Positions 13,076 through 27,700 of a DNA stretch of 64,000 nt are shown one piece after another (positions within the stretch are counted from its first letter, which is position 1; every line of letters starts with the position of its first letter). Source of the stretch: Nemertoderma westbladi (Eukaryota; Xenacoelomorpha; Nemertodermatida; Nemertodermatidae). Location: NCBI GenBank assembly GCA_032718475.1, contig JAUCBJ010002847.1:1-64000 (forward strand), given 5' to 3'. Under the pieces are notes generated by a model, which ran no database searches, was not told the origin of the DNA, and saw only the letters and a list, made by a program, of their open reading frames with translations. Made by a program: the position numbers and the translations under genes.

Positions 13076-15246
13076 GTGTTTGTCATCGGCTATACAATCG
13101 AACCCATCTCGATGAAATCTCGCTTGCTATAGCTCGTTAGAAAGGTCTCGCCCTAACTCGTTGCAACGTAATACTCAGAGCCGTCTCAAGTTCGCCCGTC
13201 TGCCGCTAGAGGGCGATTTTCGTGATTTTCGGGCGAAATTTATCGATTTATTTTGGCTCTTCTATCGGTAATTAATGATTTAGAGGGCTAACATTTATCC
13301 CACCTGGTATAAAATTAACATGGGTAGATTCGCCGTGTCCCATTCTCACAAAGTTTTTATTTTATTCGAGTGTTTAATATAAATATGTATGATTATTTAT
13401 TGATTAAAAATCAAATAGTGTATAAATATGTCATATTCGCCAAGCAGGATCGAATTGGCTTATAGTTATTGAATAGGGAAGGATTGTTTTCTGTATCATA
13501 GCAACGTTAAGGTAATTATTGAACTCGCAGCTAGCTGGCTGGGCACAGATAAGGAGCAAGCAGGCTGGAGTGTTGATTGGGGTGGGTTTGGGTTGTCTGT
13601 TGCGAACTGCTCAAGTGTAATTCTGCTTTCTCAATCATTGGCTGCATGGAAGGAGAGGTTTATAACATTTTTGTTTTACTGTTATGAATATTAAAAGTAA
13701 AATAATTATTTCTGTAGGCCTATACTTACTGTATTATTATTTTATCTAATATTATACATCTAATCTCGATGAAATCTCGCTTACTATAGCTCGTTAGATA
13801 GGTCTTGCCCTAACTCGTTGCAACGTAATACTCAGAGCCGTCTGAAGTTCTCCCATCTGCCGCTAGAGGGCGAATTGTCCGATAGTGAAAACCTGATCTT
13901 ATTGGGTTGTTTTTAATGCTTTTGAGCTGAAACTTGGTAGCTATATACTGCATCATAGGCTGTATATTTCCGGAGTCACTGAGTTGTCCACAGTTCCCCA
14001 GTCTACCGTTAGAGGGCTAAATGTCTGAGAGTTAACATCTTCTCCAACTTTGTTATTTACAATCCGTTTAGACTGAAACTTGGTAGGCATCTACTACAGC
14101 ATAGGCTGTATCTTTACTGAGTCGCAGAGTCGTCTACAATTCCCCAGTCTACTGCTAGAGGGCGAAATGTCTGAAAACATCTTTTCCAACTTTGTTATTT
14201 ATAATCCATTTAGACTGAACTTGGTAGGCATCTACTACAGTATAGGCTATATCTTTACTGAGTCGCGCAGAGTTGTCTACATTACCCGCGTCTGCCGCTA
14301 GAGGGCGAAATGTATGAAAGTTAACATCTCCTCCAACTTTGTTATTTACAATCCTTTTAGACTGAAACTTGGTAGGCATCTACTATAGCATAGGCTATAT
14401 CTTTGCGGAGTAGTAGAGTCGTCTACAGTTCCACAGTCGGCCGCTAGAGGGCGAATTGTCTGATAGTGAAAACCTCATCCCATTTGGTTCTTTTTAATCA
14501 TTTTGAGCTGAAACTTGGTTGGTATCTACTACATCATAGGCTGTATCTTTATGGGGTTGCAGAATCCTATTCACTTCCCCAGTCTACCGCTAGAGGGTGA
14601 AATGTCTGAAAGTTAACATCTTCTACAACTTTGTTATTTACTAACGGTTTAGACTGAAACTTGGTAGGCATCTACTACAGCATAGGCTGTACCTTTACGG
14701 AGTCACAGAGTTGTATACAGTCCCCCCATCTGCCGCTAGAGGGCGACATATCTGATAGTGAACACCTCATCCCATTTGGTTCTTTTTAATCCTATTGAGC
14801 TGGAACTTGGCAGGAATCTACTACAGCATATTCTGTATCTTTACGGAGTCCCAGAGTCGTCTACAGTTCTTCAGTCTACCGCTAGAGGGTGAAATGTCTG
14901 AATGTGAACATCTACACCAATTTTGTTATTTACAATCTGTTTAAGCTGAAACTTGAAAGGCAGGCATTTTACTTCACCATAAACCCCATCTTTACCAAAC
15001 TGCAGCGCCGTCTGCATTTCACCAGTCCGCAGGTAGAGGGTGGATCTGAAAGTGATCATTTTCTGGAAATTTTGTTATTTACAATCTGCCTAAAGTTGAA
15101 ACTTGACAGTTATATCTTATGGGGGTGGTGTTTTATTTAATGATGGTGTCTGTTCCGTATGCAGTTCTCATATCTCCCACACATATTCATATATCATCTG
15201 CACGTGCACTAGAAAGCTGTGGCCCGAAGGGCCACAGGCTTTCTAG
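12983..15246 (+). mobile_element. Helitron B (non-autonomous)
   Basis: Starts TCTAATATATATAAATATC four bases after the CTAG of A and ends with the A-type hairpin at 15208-15246. The 5' end is a second subtype, with a TGTC microsatellite (about 13003-13076) followed by CATCGGCTATACAATCGAACC. The body is shared with A and C and includes about nine units of the 147-bp tandem repeat between 13840 and 15060. No coding capacity; the open frames here are frames of the repeat. Confidence 0.85.
13003..13076. repeat. (TGTC)n microsatellite inside Helitron B
   Basis: About 18 TGTC units expand a motif that has only two or three units in C (15276-15286). Confidence 0.95.
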
Positions 15247-17617
15247 TCTATCTATCTATATATATAAATATCGATTGTCTGTCTGTGTGTTTGTCATCGG
15301 CTATACAATCGAACCCATCTCGATGAAATCTCGCTTGCTATATCTCGTTAGAAAGGTCTCGCCCTAACTCGTTGCAACGTAATACTCAGAGCCGTCGAAA
15401 GTTCGCCCGTCTGCCGCTGGGCGATTTTCGTGATTTTCGGGCGAAATTTATTGAATTATTTCGGTTCTTCTATCGGTAATTAATGATTTAGAGGGGTAAC
15501 ATTTATCCCATCTGGTATAAAATTAACATGAGTAGATTCGCCGTGTCCCATTCTCACAAAGTTTTTATTTTATTCGAGTGTTTAATATAAATATGTATGA
15601 TTATTTATTGATTAAAAATCAAATAGTGTATAAATATGTCATATTCGCCAAACAGGATCGAATTGGCCTATTGTTATTGAATAGGGAAGGATTGTTTTCT
15701 GTATCATAGCAACGTTAAGGTAATTATTGAACTCGCAGCTAGCTGGCTGGGCACAGATAAGGAGCAAGCCAGGCTGGAGTGTTGATTGGGGTGGGTTTGG
15801 GTTGTCTGTTGCGAATTGCTCAAGAGTAATTCTGCTTTCTCAATCATTGGCTGCATGGAAGGAGAGGTTTATAACATTTTTGTTTTACTGTTATGAATAT
15901 TAAAAGGAAAATAATTATTTCTGTAGGCCTATACTTACTGTATTATTATTTTATCTAATAGTATACATCTAATCTTGATGAAATCTCGCTTACTATAGCT
16001 CGTTAGATAGGTCTCGCCCTAAGTCGTTGCAACGTAATACTCAGAGCCGTCTGAAGTTCCCCCGTCTGTCTGCCGCTAGAGGGCGAATTGTCCGATAGTG
16101 AAAACCTGATCTTATTGGGTTGTTTTTAATGCTTTTGAGCTGAAACTTGGTAGCTATATACTGCAGCATAGGCTGTATTATTTCTGGAGTCACTGGGTTG
16201 TCTACAGTTCCCCAGTCTACCGTTAGAGGGCTAAATGTCTGAGAGTTAACATCTTCTCCAACTTTGTTATTTACAATCCGTTTAGACTGAAACTTGGTAG
16301 GCATCTACTACAGCATAGGTTGTATCTTTACTGAGTCGCAGAGTCGTCTACAGTACCCGCGTCTGCCGCTAGAGGGCGAAATGTCTGAAAGTTAACATCT
16401 TCTCCAACTTTGTTATTTATAATCCGTTTAGACTGAACTTGGTAGGCATCTACTACAGCATAGGCTATATCTTTACTGAGTCGCGCAGAGTTGTCTACAG
16501 TACCCACGTCTGCCGCTAGAGGGCGAAATGTATGAAAGTTAACATATTTTCCAACTTTGTTATTTACAATCCTTTTATACTGGAACTTGGTAGGCATCTA
16601 CTATAGCATAGGCTATATCTTTGCGGAGTAGTAGAGTCGTCTACAATTCCCCAGTCTACCGCTAGAGGGCGAAATGTCTGAAAGTTAACATCTTCTCCAA
16701 CTTTGTTATTTATAATCCATTTAGACTGAACTTGGTAGGCATCTACTACAGCATAGGCTATATCTTTACTGAGTCGCGCAGAGTTGTCTACATTACCCGC
16801 GTCTGCCACTAGAGGGCGAAATGTATGAAAGTTAACATCTCCTCCAACTTTGTTATTTACAATCCTTTTAGACTGAAACTTGGTAGGCATCTACTATAGC
16901 ATAGGCTATATCTTTGCGGAGTAGTAGAGTCGTCTACAGTTCCACAGTCAGCCGCTAGAGGGCGAATTGTCTGATAGTGAAAACCTCATCCCATTTGGTT
17001 CTTTTTAATCATTTTGAGCTGAAACTTGGTAGGCATCTACTACAGCATAGGCTGTACCTTTACAGAGTCGCAGAGTTGTATACAGTCCCCCCATCTGCCG
17101 CTAGAGGTCGAAATATCTGATAGTGAACACCTCATCCCATTTGGTTCTTTTTAATCCTATTGAGCTTGAACTTGGCAGGAATCTACTACAGCATATTCTG
17201 TATCTTTACGGAGCCCCAGAGTCGTCTACAGTTCTTCAGTCTACCGCTAGAGGGTGAAATGTCTGAATGTAAACATCTACAACAATTTTGTTATTTACAA
17301 TCTGTTTAAGCTGAAACTTGAAAGGCAGGCATTTTACTTCACCATAAACCCCATCTTTACCAAACTGCAGCGCCGTCTGCATTTCACCAGTCCGCAGGTA
17401 GAGGGTGGATCTGAAAGTGATCATTTTTCTGGAAATTTTGTTATTTACAATCTGCCTAAAGTTGAAACTTGACAGTTATCTCTTATGGCGGTGGCGTTTT
17501 ATTTAATGATGGTGTCTGTTCCGTATGCAGTTCTCAAATCTCCCACACATATTCATATATCATCTGCACTGCATGTGCACTAGAAAGCTGTGGCCCGAAG
17601 GGCCACAGGCTTTCTAG
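15247..17617 (+). mobile_element. Helitron C (non-autonomous)
   Basis: Begins immediately after the CTAG of B with three TCTA units leading into TATATATAAATATCG, and ends in an A-type hairpin at 17579-17617. It is close to B in sequence but carries about eleven copies of the 147-bp repeat (16060-17410) and a shorter TGTC tract. No coding capacity. Confidence 0.85.
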
Positions 17618-19271
17618 TCTATATATATAAATATGCATTGTCTGTCTGTGAGTCTGTGAGTCTGTCCAAGCTATACGCTCCGACACACATGTACCAATCT
17701 GAGCAAATGATACATCGATCGAAAGGTCTCGTCCTGAGCACGTAAACTATCGCTATCTCGAGGCTAATTTTACGCTTATGCTTGCGTGAATGCGTATTTT
17801 GTATTCGCTGCAACATGTTGTGTGACAAAATCTCAATGTGATTCGAATATTCCTTTTGGTAGTACAGGCCTGGCAAAGCTGAGAGTTAGTTAGAAAGGCA
17901 GCTAGCTACTTGCAGACCAATCATATCTTGAGGTGGCCTGCAGGCAGGCTGGGTTGGTTAAGTAGTAATCTCAATAAATAAATAGGACCCAGCAGGAGAG
18001 CGGAGTGGAACTACTGTGATTGGTTCTTGACTTACATTGGTAAGAACCAGCAGTAAATCTTAGATTAGCTTTTTTCAGTTCACATGTTTATAATCATAAA
18101 CACAAAATGATTCAATTATTCCTTTTTGCAATGTACGGGATGGGTGCTAGCGAGGTAGGCCTAGCAGGTCGTCAGTCCGTCATCCTACAAGTTGGAGGTG
18201 CGTGCATCTATATGATGCAGACCATCCTGAGCCCATGAACATGAATTGTAAAGGCTATCTCGAGGCTGATTTTTTACACATTTACTTGATACTTGCCTGA
18301 ATGTGTATTGGAGGTAAAATTGCATTATTCTGCAGTTGTTTTGTTATCGGACAAATTACAGGTCAGCAAGCAGGAAATTATAACAGCAGTTATTATTGCA
18401 TCATCGTAACCACTCTGTTCTAACTGGCACTTTGCAGAAGAAATTCTACCTGACCATAGCTGCGTGTTGGGAGGACGCCGACCAGTTTGCGGTTCTTCAG
18501 TCTGCCACTAGGAGGCGAAATGTCTGAACGTGAAAATCTTATCCTATTTTGTTATTAATAATGATTTTTAGCTGATACTTACATAGGTCCTTTACACAAT
18601 ATGTTTATAATTTTTTTTTGCTGATACCAAGCAGAGTATACTACACCGTAGGGTGTGTATTTGGGGAGACGATGACCAATCTACAGTTCCCCAGTCTGCC
18701 GCTATTAGGGGATGAAATGTCTGAATGAGGAAACCTACAATTTTGTTGTTTATGAATGCTTTTTTGCTGATACTTGGCACTTGGCAGAGGACTACTACAC
18801 CATAGTCTTCGTGTTTGGGGAGGACGCTAACAAGTGCAAAATTATGCAGTCTGCCACTAGGGGGCGAAATGTCTGAAATTAAAACCTTCTATTTTAATAC
18901 GATAGAGTTGCTGCAGTGACCTACTGCACTATACAGTAGGTTGTGTTTGCGAGGACGCTACCCACTACTCTGCAGTTATACAGTTTTCCACTAAGGGGAA
19001 AATATCACACACAGTTGAAACCTTTTCCCATTTTATTATTTGTAATCCATTGGAGGTGTTACTTGGTAGGTATCTACTACAACATAAAGCCTTATGTTTA
19101 TTATTGTATGTAGCTGCAACTAAATCGGAATCAGTCTGTTAGTCTTATGTAAAGTTTTGTTAAGTTAATTAATTAATTTATTTATGTTTGATATTGTCCA
19201 TTGATTGATTGACTGTATCTATAGAAGCTTGTGAACTAGAAAGCCGTGGCCGAAGGCCACGGGCTTTCTAG
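17618..19271 (+). mobile_element. Helitron D (non-autonomous relative of E)
   Basis: Starts TCTATATATATAAATATGC directly after C and ends with the hairpin ACTAGAAAGCCGTGGCC-GAA-GGCCACGGG...CTAG (19235-19271). Its first several hundred bases (GCTGCAACATGTTGTGTGA, CAATCATATCTTGAGGTGG) match E and F, and its last 600 bp match E's 3' part. It lacks the Rep/helicase gene and is most simply an internal-deletion derivative of an E-like element. Four diverged units of the GCCACTAGGGGGCGAAATGT repeat lie at 18500-19000. Confidence 0.85.
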
Positions 19272-19857
19272 TCTATATATATAAATATCCTCTGTCTGTC
19301 TGTGAGTCTGTGAGTCTGTCCAAGCTATACGCTCCGACACACATGCACCAATCTGAGCGAATGATACATCGATCGAAAGCTCTCGTCCCGAGCACGTAAA
19401 CTATCGCTATCTCGAGGCTTATTTTACCCTTATGCTTGCGTGAATGCGTATTTTGTATTCGCTGCAACATGTTGTGTGATAAAATCTCAAAGTGATTCGA
19501 ATACTCATTTTTCTGGTACAGGCCTAGCATAGCTGAGATGAGCGCATAACGTGCTAGCAAGGCAGTTACTGCCAGACAGACCAATCATATCTTGAGGTGG
19601 CCTGCCTGCAGGCAGGAGGCAGTGTTGGTTATCACTGCTGGGTGGCTGGGGTAGTAATCTCAAGCTCAACAAATAGGACCCAGCAGGAGAGTGAACTGGA
19701 ACTATATATGCTGTGATTGGTTCTTGGCATATATTGGCATTGAAATTTAGAGACTATATTACAGTTTTAGTCCTTGGATTCAATATTGCCTAGATATCAC
19801 AGTTAGTATCATAAACCAGAAAACACAAAACATGCAAAATGATTTGATTATTCCGTT

Positions 19858-20370
19858 TTGCGGTGTATAGGTAGGGCGTGAAGACGCGAGGTAGGCCTAG
19901 CAGTCGCAGTGTGTCACTCTACATGTTGGGTCTTAACTCTTTCATGCGCATTTGCGTGATGCAGAAAAAGCCTACCGTCCTAAGCACGCGAACGTGAGCC
20001 TTCGTTATCTTGAGACTAATTTTACACATATGCCTTTCACCCTTGGTGAATGTGTCACAAAAATACAACCTCAACTATTGAGTTTCGTTTATTGTTTTGG
20101 TTGTGTTTTGTGTTGACCTATTAGGTTTATTTTATAGGTTCTAAGAGTTCCAGGTAGCGAGTGTCATGATCAGAGGGCAAAATATAATCGCAATACTGTA
20201 ATACGCTGGCCAGGCAGCCAGGTCTGCTAAATGGTGTTGCCATAACATGTAATTTTACAGGCCCCTATCTCCTATTCTACAGGCCTATTCTGCAGGCGCC
20301 CTGATAAGAGTGTAAATACTCCCTCTTGCGGTGTATAGGTAGGGCGCGACGACGCGAGGTAGGCCTAGAT
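19858..20370. repeat. Direct repeats and hairpin upstream of the Helitron gene
   Basis: TGCGGTGTATAGGTAGGGCG followed by GACGCGAGGTAGGCCTAG occurs at about 19858-19893 and 20335-20370. GCAGGCGCCCTGATAAGAG occurs at about 20292 and 20384. The second copy is followed by AGGGCGCCTGCA, making a 12-bp-stem hairpin at about 20383-20428. These lie within 260 bp of the first ATG of the Helitron gene and could be promoter elements, but this is not established. Confidence 0.6.
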
Positions 20371-20638
20371 TGGTGCGGCAGCTGCAGGCGCCCTGATAAG
20401 AGTGTAAATACTCCCTAAGGGCGCCTGCAACACCAAATACAAATATCATTTATCATTATTATTATTATTTTAACGGCTTTTATAATGCATTTTAGGCCTT
20501 ATTAAGCCCAGCCCTGCCGGCTTATTAATATTATTTATTGTACTGTATCTATGCAGCTATGCAAATTCAGTAATTCAGTAATTGTGAATGTAACGCTGCA
20601 GTGCTAGGAGAGTAGGCCTTTTGGCTGACTTGAGTAGA

Positions 20639-21773
20639 ATGCCACCCAAAAAGAGATTGCGATTTACTGCAAGAAATAGCCAATCAAAATATAGGGATGC
20701 CATGAGAAAAGCCGATGAACGTGCCTTGGAGAGTTCTGCTGAGCAGGGGCAGAGACGCTTAGACGATCTGCAGCGAACCTCATCAAGACGGTCCGCTGAA
20801 TCAGCTGAAGATCGAAGGTCAAGATTGGCACAACACCGCGAACATGCCATGGCTGTTAGAACTAGCGAATCTCCGGAACACAGACAAATGCGGTTGGCCA
20901 AAGACCGAGAACTGACCACGTCTGCGAGAGCAAACCAGTCACCTGAAGATCGAAGGTCAAGATTGGCACAACACCGCGAACATGCCATGGCTGTTAGAAC
21001 TAGCGAATCTCCGGAACACAGACAAATGCGGTTGGCCAAAGACCGAGAACACACCGTGGTCGTCCGCGCAGCAATGCGTGACACAGAGAGTATGGAAGAG
21101 CAGGTAAATTGGTTATTAGTATTACTGTTAATACAGTTATTGGTCTACTAAATTATGGTGCTCTTATGCACATTGATTATTACTCTATTCTATTGAAATC
21201 CTGAAATATCAGTAGGACAGTCCACCCTCCCACAGGCACTCACCCCATTCAAATTTGCCAAATTAAAGCTGTAATGATCGTTTGCCTGTAAAAGTGAATC
21301 TAAAGTGTAAATGTTTTATGAATAGGGGCTTAATCCTAATCCTTTTCTTATCTGGATAATCCTGAAAAAAAAACTTAAAAAGATATTATTAAAAAATACA
21401 TTAGTCGCATGATTGATATAAAAGATATTATTAAAAAATACATTAGTCGCATGATTGATATAAAAAACATTATCCTATATAATATTTAAACACAGTTTAT
21501 TTCTACTGTACGCCTACTATTATTTGAAACACTTTTCCCTAACATGTATGTATATCAGAAACAAGGCTGATATGCGAAATTCGAAATACGTTTTTTAGGC
21601 TGCGCGACTATCTATTCTTCGTCAATCTGCTGTGATTCACCGTGAAAGGCCGCGCAGTACTTATATTGGACGGAATGCAGAACGTATTGTTGGAACATGT
21701 GGAACTGAACAAGAACTGATTCTGGTTTCATATTCTAACTTTGGGCCGCTACTAACTGCAGAACGAACTCCCG
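20639..21773 (+). CDS. Helitron gene exons 1-2: STPR-like repeat N-terminus
   Basis: Exon 1 (20639-21103) encodes a basic start (MPPKKRLRF) and a run of 20-odd-residue repeats of the form ESPEHRQMRLAKDRE / QSPEDRRSRLAQHREHA, as in STPR repeats, which bind DNA in some proteins and are common at the front of animal Helitron proteins. Bases 20808-20909 are repeated almost exactly at 20944-21045 (136-bp shift), so the array has recently grown by about 45 residues. Exon 2 (21599-21773, RQSAVIHRERPRSTYIGRNA...) links to the zinc region. The 21104-21598 intron has a 42-bp tandem duplication (21378-21462). Confidence 0.8.
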
Positions 21774-24700
21774 GTAAGTACTTAATAACGCCGTTAAATA
21801 TTATATTTGGCAGAAATCAACATATCTTAAATATAAATCATAAGTTAAACTAAAAGTAAAAAGTTGTACCAGCGTGAAAGTTACAGTATATAGGCCTAGG
21901 CCTATTAATTAAATTTATTTATCGTAGAATGGATAAAGTTGTTGTCGAATTTTGTGGAAGTGAAATTTTATTTTCTTATTTAAAAGATTCAAGATTTATT
22001 TTCTTATTTAAATTATTATATAAGATGATGTTCATGAATAACGAGGTTCAAATGCCTAAATTACACGAAGTTTTGTTATTAATACTTTTTACACAATAAA
22101 AATAATTAATATTTATTTTTTGTCGAAAGACACAATAAAAATTGATCCCTCTCCAGGAGAAAATCGACGTAAATATCAGCTGATTACTCTCAAAAATAAA
22201 ACTGTAACTTGTTCTATTGACTTTAGTTTATTGTTTTGGTTATATAACGTGCACTGTAACCTGTTCCTTTCCCTAAATTGATAATTTAACATTGAGATGA
22301 GATTTTAATTCGCCGAGATGGGATTGGCGTCCAGTTTCTCTACCTTTCTCCAAATTAGAGGGCAGCGGGTGGCAGGAAATTAATCAATTTAATAATGATA
22401 GTTGAGACAGGGGGGGGGGGGGGGGGGGGGACTGGACGCAAAACCCGCCTTGGCGAATTAATATCCCGCCTCAATGTTAAATTCTCAATTTAGGGAAAGT
22501 AGCAGGTTACAGTGGCATGTTATTTTAACCAAAACAATAAACTAAATACAATAGAACAGGTTACAGTTTTATTTTTGAGAGTAATCAGCTGTTGTTATTT
22601 GCGTCGAATTTCCCCTGGAGAGGGATGAATTTTTATTCCGTCCAGTTCCCCCCCCCCCCCCCCCCCCCATATCTGAGATAGTTATATAGTATTTGTTTTA
22701 CAGTTCATCCCAACAGTACATGTAAATTCTGTAACGCTGTTCGATGGCCGGATGAAGTGGTTAGGAAGGCCATGTGCTGCAGCGGCGGGAAAGTTGCTAT
22801 CGTCGACCTCTTTGGTAATACACCGGAAGTCTTTCGCGCCCTGTGGACGGGTGATACAGTAGAAGCCAGTACTTTCAAGAAGAGGTGCCGTCACTTAAAT
22901 AACGCACTGGCTATGGCATCGCTCAAAGTAAAGAATCCCGTTCCTCCAGGTAGGTTAAGTTTGTTACTAAGTAAATATACATCAAAAATATTCTTAATTA
23001 AAAAATTTTGTATTTGTATTACAGTTCTCCGCACATTGTATGTTGTTTTCATGTTTCTATTAAACTTCTGAGTTTTTTTCTTTTAGGAGGTTACACGCCT
23101 TCAGTTATTATCCAAGGGAAGCCAGCTGTTCTTATGGGTCCTCTAAAATCAACGGATGATGCCCCCGCATCATTTTCACAACTCTATGTACTGGATCCGG
23201 AATTGGCAAATAACGAACTGCAACTACGATTTGCAAACATGATTCTTCCGGTCGGTGTCTCCGATGAGGAGAAAATTAGCCTGCAACATTTGCTCAAACG
23301 GCTGCAGGATTTGCTGAAGATTTGCAACCCCTACGTTAAAGACTTTAGAACAGCGTCGGAAGTGCTAGCGGAAGAGGATTGTGGAAGTGTTTCCCTATTG
23401 ATCGACGGTTCTAAACGCCCAGAAGATGAACACCAAGGAATTCACAACCGCCCTGTCTGTCTAAAGGAAATATCAGGTTTGTCTCGGTTATTAAAAACCG
23501 ACTTGATTGCCTTCATTTTGTTCTATATTATATCCCTATTTTAATTTTATCGTTAATTTTTTTCCAGCATAAACATTAAAAATAATTTAAAAATAAATTG
23601 CCGGTACTAACTCTATTTTTTGTTATGTGTATAGTTATGCCAGAATGGCCCCCTGCGAAGCAATCAAAAGTCATCCATCTCCAGGAGTACCCGGTAATCA
23701 ACGCAATAACAGCTGATTACAATAAATATCAAATTAAAAATAAAACTGTAACCAATGGCGTACTTAAATATTTATTTAAGTAGGCCATGTGTGTGTAACC
23801 TGTTCTATTTACTTTCGTTTATTGTTTTGGTTAGATAAACGTGCCACTGTAACCTGATCCTTTCCATAAATTGATAATTTAACATTGAGGCGGAATATTT
23901 ATTCGCTGAGATGGGATTTGCGTCAAGTCCCCCCAGCTCCCACATGCGTAATTAAATATGTTTTATCTCATAATCCATCGTTATTCGGTTTACCACTGAT
24001 TACTGAATGCGTTATTGATTATATAATGAAATTCAAATTATTTTTTGTATTTATAAATCTTTTTTTTAATTTCCAGTTGTGATGGAGGATCGCGAATATA
24101 GGAGACGGGATTTCGTTTTAATTCTTCGTGGTCCTGGTAAGAAGATACAGGCGATTCCAGACACCAACAGATGCAGTGACGCTTTACATTTCGTTATCTT
24201 CTTCCCTACTGGATGTGATGGGTGGCACCCAGGACTCAGCGTAACTTGCAAGTCATTCTACCAGTACCATATACAGCAGAGGATTATAAACAACTCATTG
24301 GCATTCAATGCGCTTCATTGGTAAGATAACTACAGTACTGGCTGTGAATGGGATGTACCGGTCGCGGTTGTCATAGCAGCCATATAGTACAGTAACACGT
24401 ACTTTTTTCAGGGAAATATTCCGATCAGTCGTATCTTTATATGAGTCTTTTTCTCCCACCGTGAAATACAGAGCAATCTTAAATGTTGAGAATAAGAAAC
24501 GTGATAGAAATACAAATTTATGAATAATAAAGTTATTTGTATTAATTATTTTTAGGGGATCTCGGTTGTATCAAGAGTACCTCGCATCGCTCAGGCAAAG
24601 ATCGAGAATCAGTCCCTTTATTACTTTGCCACCAATCAAAGTAAACTGCGAGCCGATAAATACGGGCGGTTGTTCGAGGCTGTCCACACGCATGATGCTA

Positions 24701-27700
24701 CCGATGGTCCTCTCAGGGCTGGCAAGCAAGTGATCTTGCCGCCCTCCCATATAGGCAGTCCGCGCTATATGCACGCACATTACCAGGTAATTAAATTTAA
24801 TATTCAAAAACATACGTAAGCATTCATTATTCCATTACAAGGTAATCTGGTATGTCTTCACTTTGGTAATTTGATGCCAATTATATTATTTCATATATTC
24901 AAACCATACCATGCAATGGCAATATAATCTTTATTGCACAGTATAAAAGTTGATCTTTTTTTTTACTAATCTGGACGTATTTTATTTACTGAGTTTCAGC
25001 GATATTAATAAAAGAGTCATGATAATATTGAAACGAAAAATGTTCAATGTCATATATAATACGTAATTTTACTCTTAAATTGTTTGTTACTTTTTTGTTG
25101 CGTAATTATTTAATACAAGATAGAGCCTATAGTCTATACTAGACAAGACTACAATATAGGGTTACAAATTGAACTGCAGTATTTTATTATATTGCTTCCA
25201 TCGTTACTACGATTCATATTACCGTACTCTTCAACTCGCGATGTTGCCTAACTCAATGTTACAATAATTTAGTGTTCTCGAATATTTATTACGTATATAA
25301 CTAGAGAGCCGCTTAACTACATAAACCGATAGTGGTTTTTGTTTACATCATGTGCTGGAATATAGTGTCGTTATTTAGGTACCTGGAGAAACACCCCGCC
25401 AACCACTAAATGTATCTACAAATCTTATTGAGATTGCATGAAATTTGAAACAGAGTTAGTTCCACCTCCCTCCTCATCCGTGGGTGAGCCAGAAATTTAT
25501 TTTCGCTTGCAATCTTTAGCTACAAGAGTTTAAAAGAAAGTGCCTGCGTCGATATTGCACAAGTTACACAGCAGTTATTCTTCAACCTTATAGTGATTTA
25601 TTTGTACTGATGGAAAGCTAGCCGTGCAAGGGTTATAATTCGTTGAAAAATTGCTGAGTTGTGAGAGTTTAAAAATTGCATGGTTTTGCATTTTCGCTAG
25701 GCCATTTTATCCTAATTAATAAATACACCATTCTGGAACATTTTGTTTATTCCATACTTAGCTGGGCAACAATGTAATCAATACCTCTTCAATTATAAGG
25801 TTACGTAGAAGTAGAGCCATGGTCATGGTAGAGCTCTTCATTCATAAACAAAATGTTCCAAAATATGTTGTATTTATTAAATATACTAAAATAGCCTCGC
25901 GCTGTTAAAACTTGCAGTTTTTGAACGTCGGTGTCTCAGCTATTTTATGACGTCATTCATATTGTGTTAAATATTTGGAATCCTTACATTGTAACCTTTC
26001 TAACATCGCCAATGTTATATCATGGGGGTGGGGGGGGGGGGGGATATACGTGCTAACCTTTTTTTCTAATTCGATGTACTTTACTTTCAACACATGTAAT
26101 ATAATTTATAAGAATTCCACCAAAAACATTTTCACATTGTCTTATTTTCACTATTTATTTGCTTTTTGCCAGGAAAAGACTAAATTAAATGTAATTCTAT
26201 GGGTTACTTTTCCCTATGGAAATTTTTTTTTTCAATTTTTTTCCCACATTCAAGCAAAAAAGTAACAATTTAGTTTATTTTGTAACAGGACGCAATGGCT
26301 ATCTGCCGTGAATTCAAAAAGCCTGATGCTTTCATCACGATAACCTGCAATACAAACTGGCCTGAGATAACCGAGTCATTGCTCCCAGGTCAGCGCACAG
26401 AGGACCGGCCAGATATCGTGTCCCGTGTATTCCGGATGAAACTACGTTGTATTATTAGCGAAATATGGGATAAGAAGGTCTTTGGGAAAATTGACGCCCG
26501 AATTCACGTCGTCGAGTTTCAGAAGCGCGGCCTTCCACACGCCCACCTCCTAATAATACTTTGTTCCCGGGACCGGTTTACTACGGCTGATCAAGTCGAC
26601 AATGTAATTAGCGCCGAATTACCTCCGGATCCTATGCAATTCCCCGAGGGACCGCATAGAGAGCAAGCCCACCGTCTTCTAGGTTTAGTGCTAAACCTTA
26701 TGGTGCACAAATGTGGGCCTGCCTGCAAACAACCAAGCGGGTATTACAAAAAAGGATTTCCGAAAGATCATTGTGACTCGACTAAATGGGACGATAATGC
26801 CTTTTATCCGGAGTATCGGCGGCGACCAGGTCGGGCCGTTGAACACAAAGGTCGATCTATCAATAATCAGTGGGTTGTTCCATACTCTCCGTATTTAATA
26901 CTTCGGTATGAATGCCATATAAACTTCGAAATATGTATTTCACCTCATACTGTGAAGTATTTATTCAAATATATTCATAAAGGAGGTGATCGCTTAATGG
27001 TATCATCCAATTTCAACGAAATCCAACACTACCAGAATTTCCGTTACATCGGTTCACCGGAGGCAGCCTGGCGTATCCTGGGTTTCGAGATATCTCAGCA
27101 GATCCCTCCTGTCCAGGCACTCCGTATCCATCTAGACAATCAGCAGATGGTTATATTTGATGAAGATTCAAATCTCGAACAGGTTATTATTATTCATAAT
27201 TATTTTACTGGTTCGTCATTACATTTTTTGGTAAAAGGAAACTTTATTAAGGAATCCCTTCACATTTAATTGTCAAAAAATGGAGCCAATTTTTTTACAT
27301 CTCAATTAGAACCGAATAATTAAGTTGCACCGGAATAATCTTTGACACGACAGAATATTGGTCGATATCCGGCTGGATATTTAACAATATTATACTAGAC
27401 AGTTGCCCGTTAGTTCTGTTCTATTACCCTACTTACGATGTGCCAGCTTCTTAACGATATCACTGTACATATGCTTAGATTGTAATTTATTTATTTTTAT
27501 ATTACTAATATAAATATTTATTATATAATTTATTTTAATAAAATATGTTATTTATTGCATAGTCATTTTAATCTTATTACGTATTTTATAATTCTTACAT
27601 ATTAAAATAACACAAAATATCTGTCAAATCCGACTAAATTGGTTATTATGGTTAATAATATGATAAAATAATTTCGTTATTTTATTAACATTACTTTAGC

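Noticed and set aside
20575-21084. 169-codon minus-strand frame
   Set aside because: Shadow of the Helitron exon 1 repeats; the plus strand has the family-type sequence.
23635-23783. Additional Helitron exon after an apparent acceptor at 23634
   Set aside because: The family-conserved block runs directly from exon 4 to 24077 in phase, and this piece leads into a poly-G-family element.
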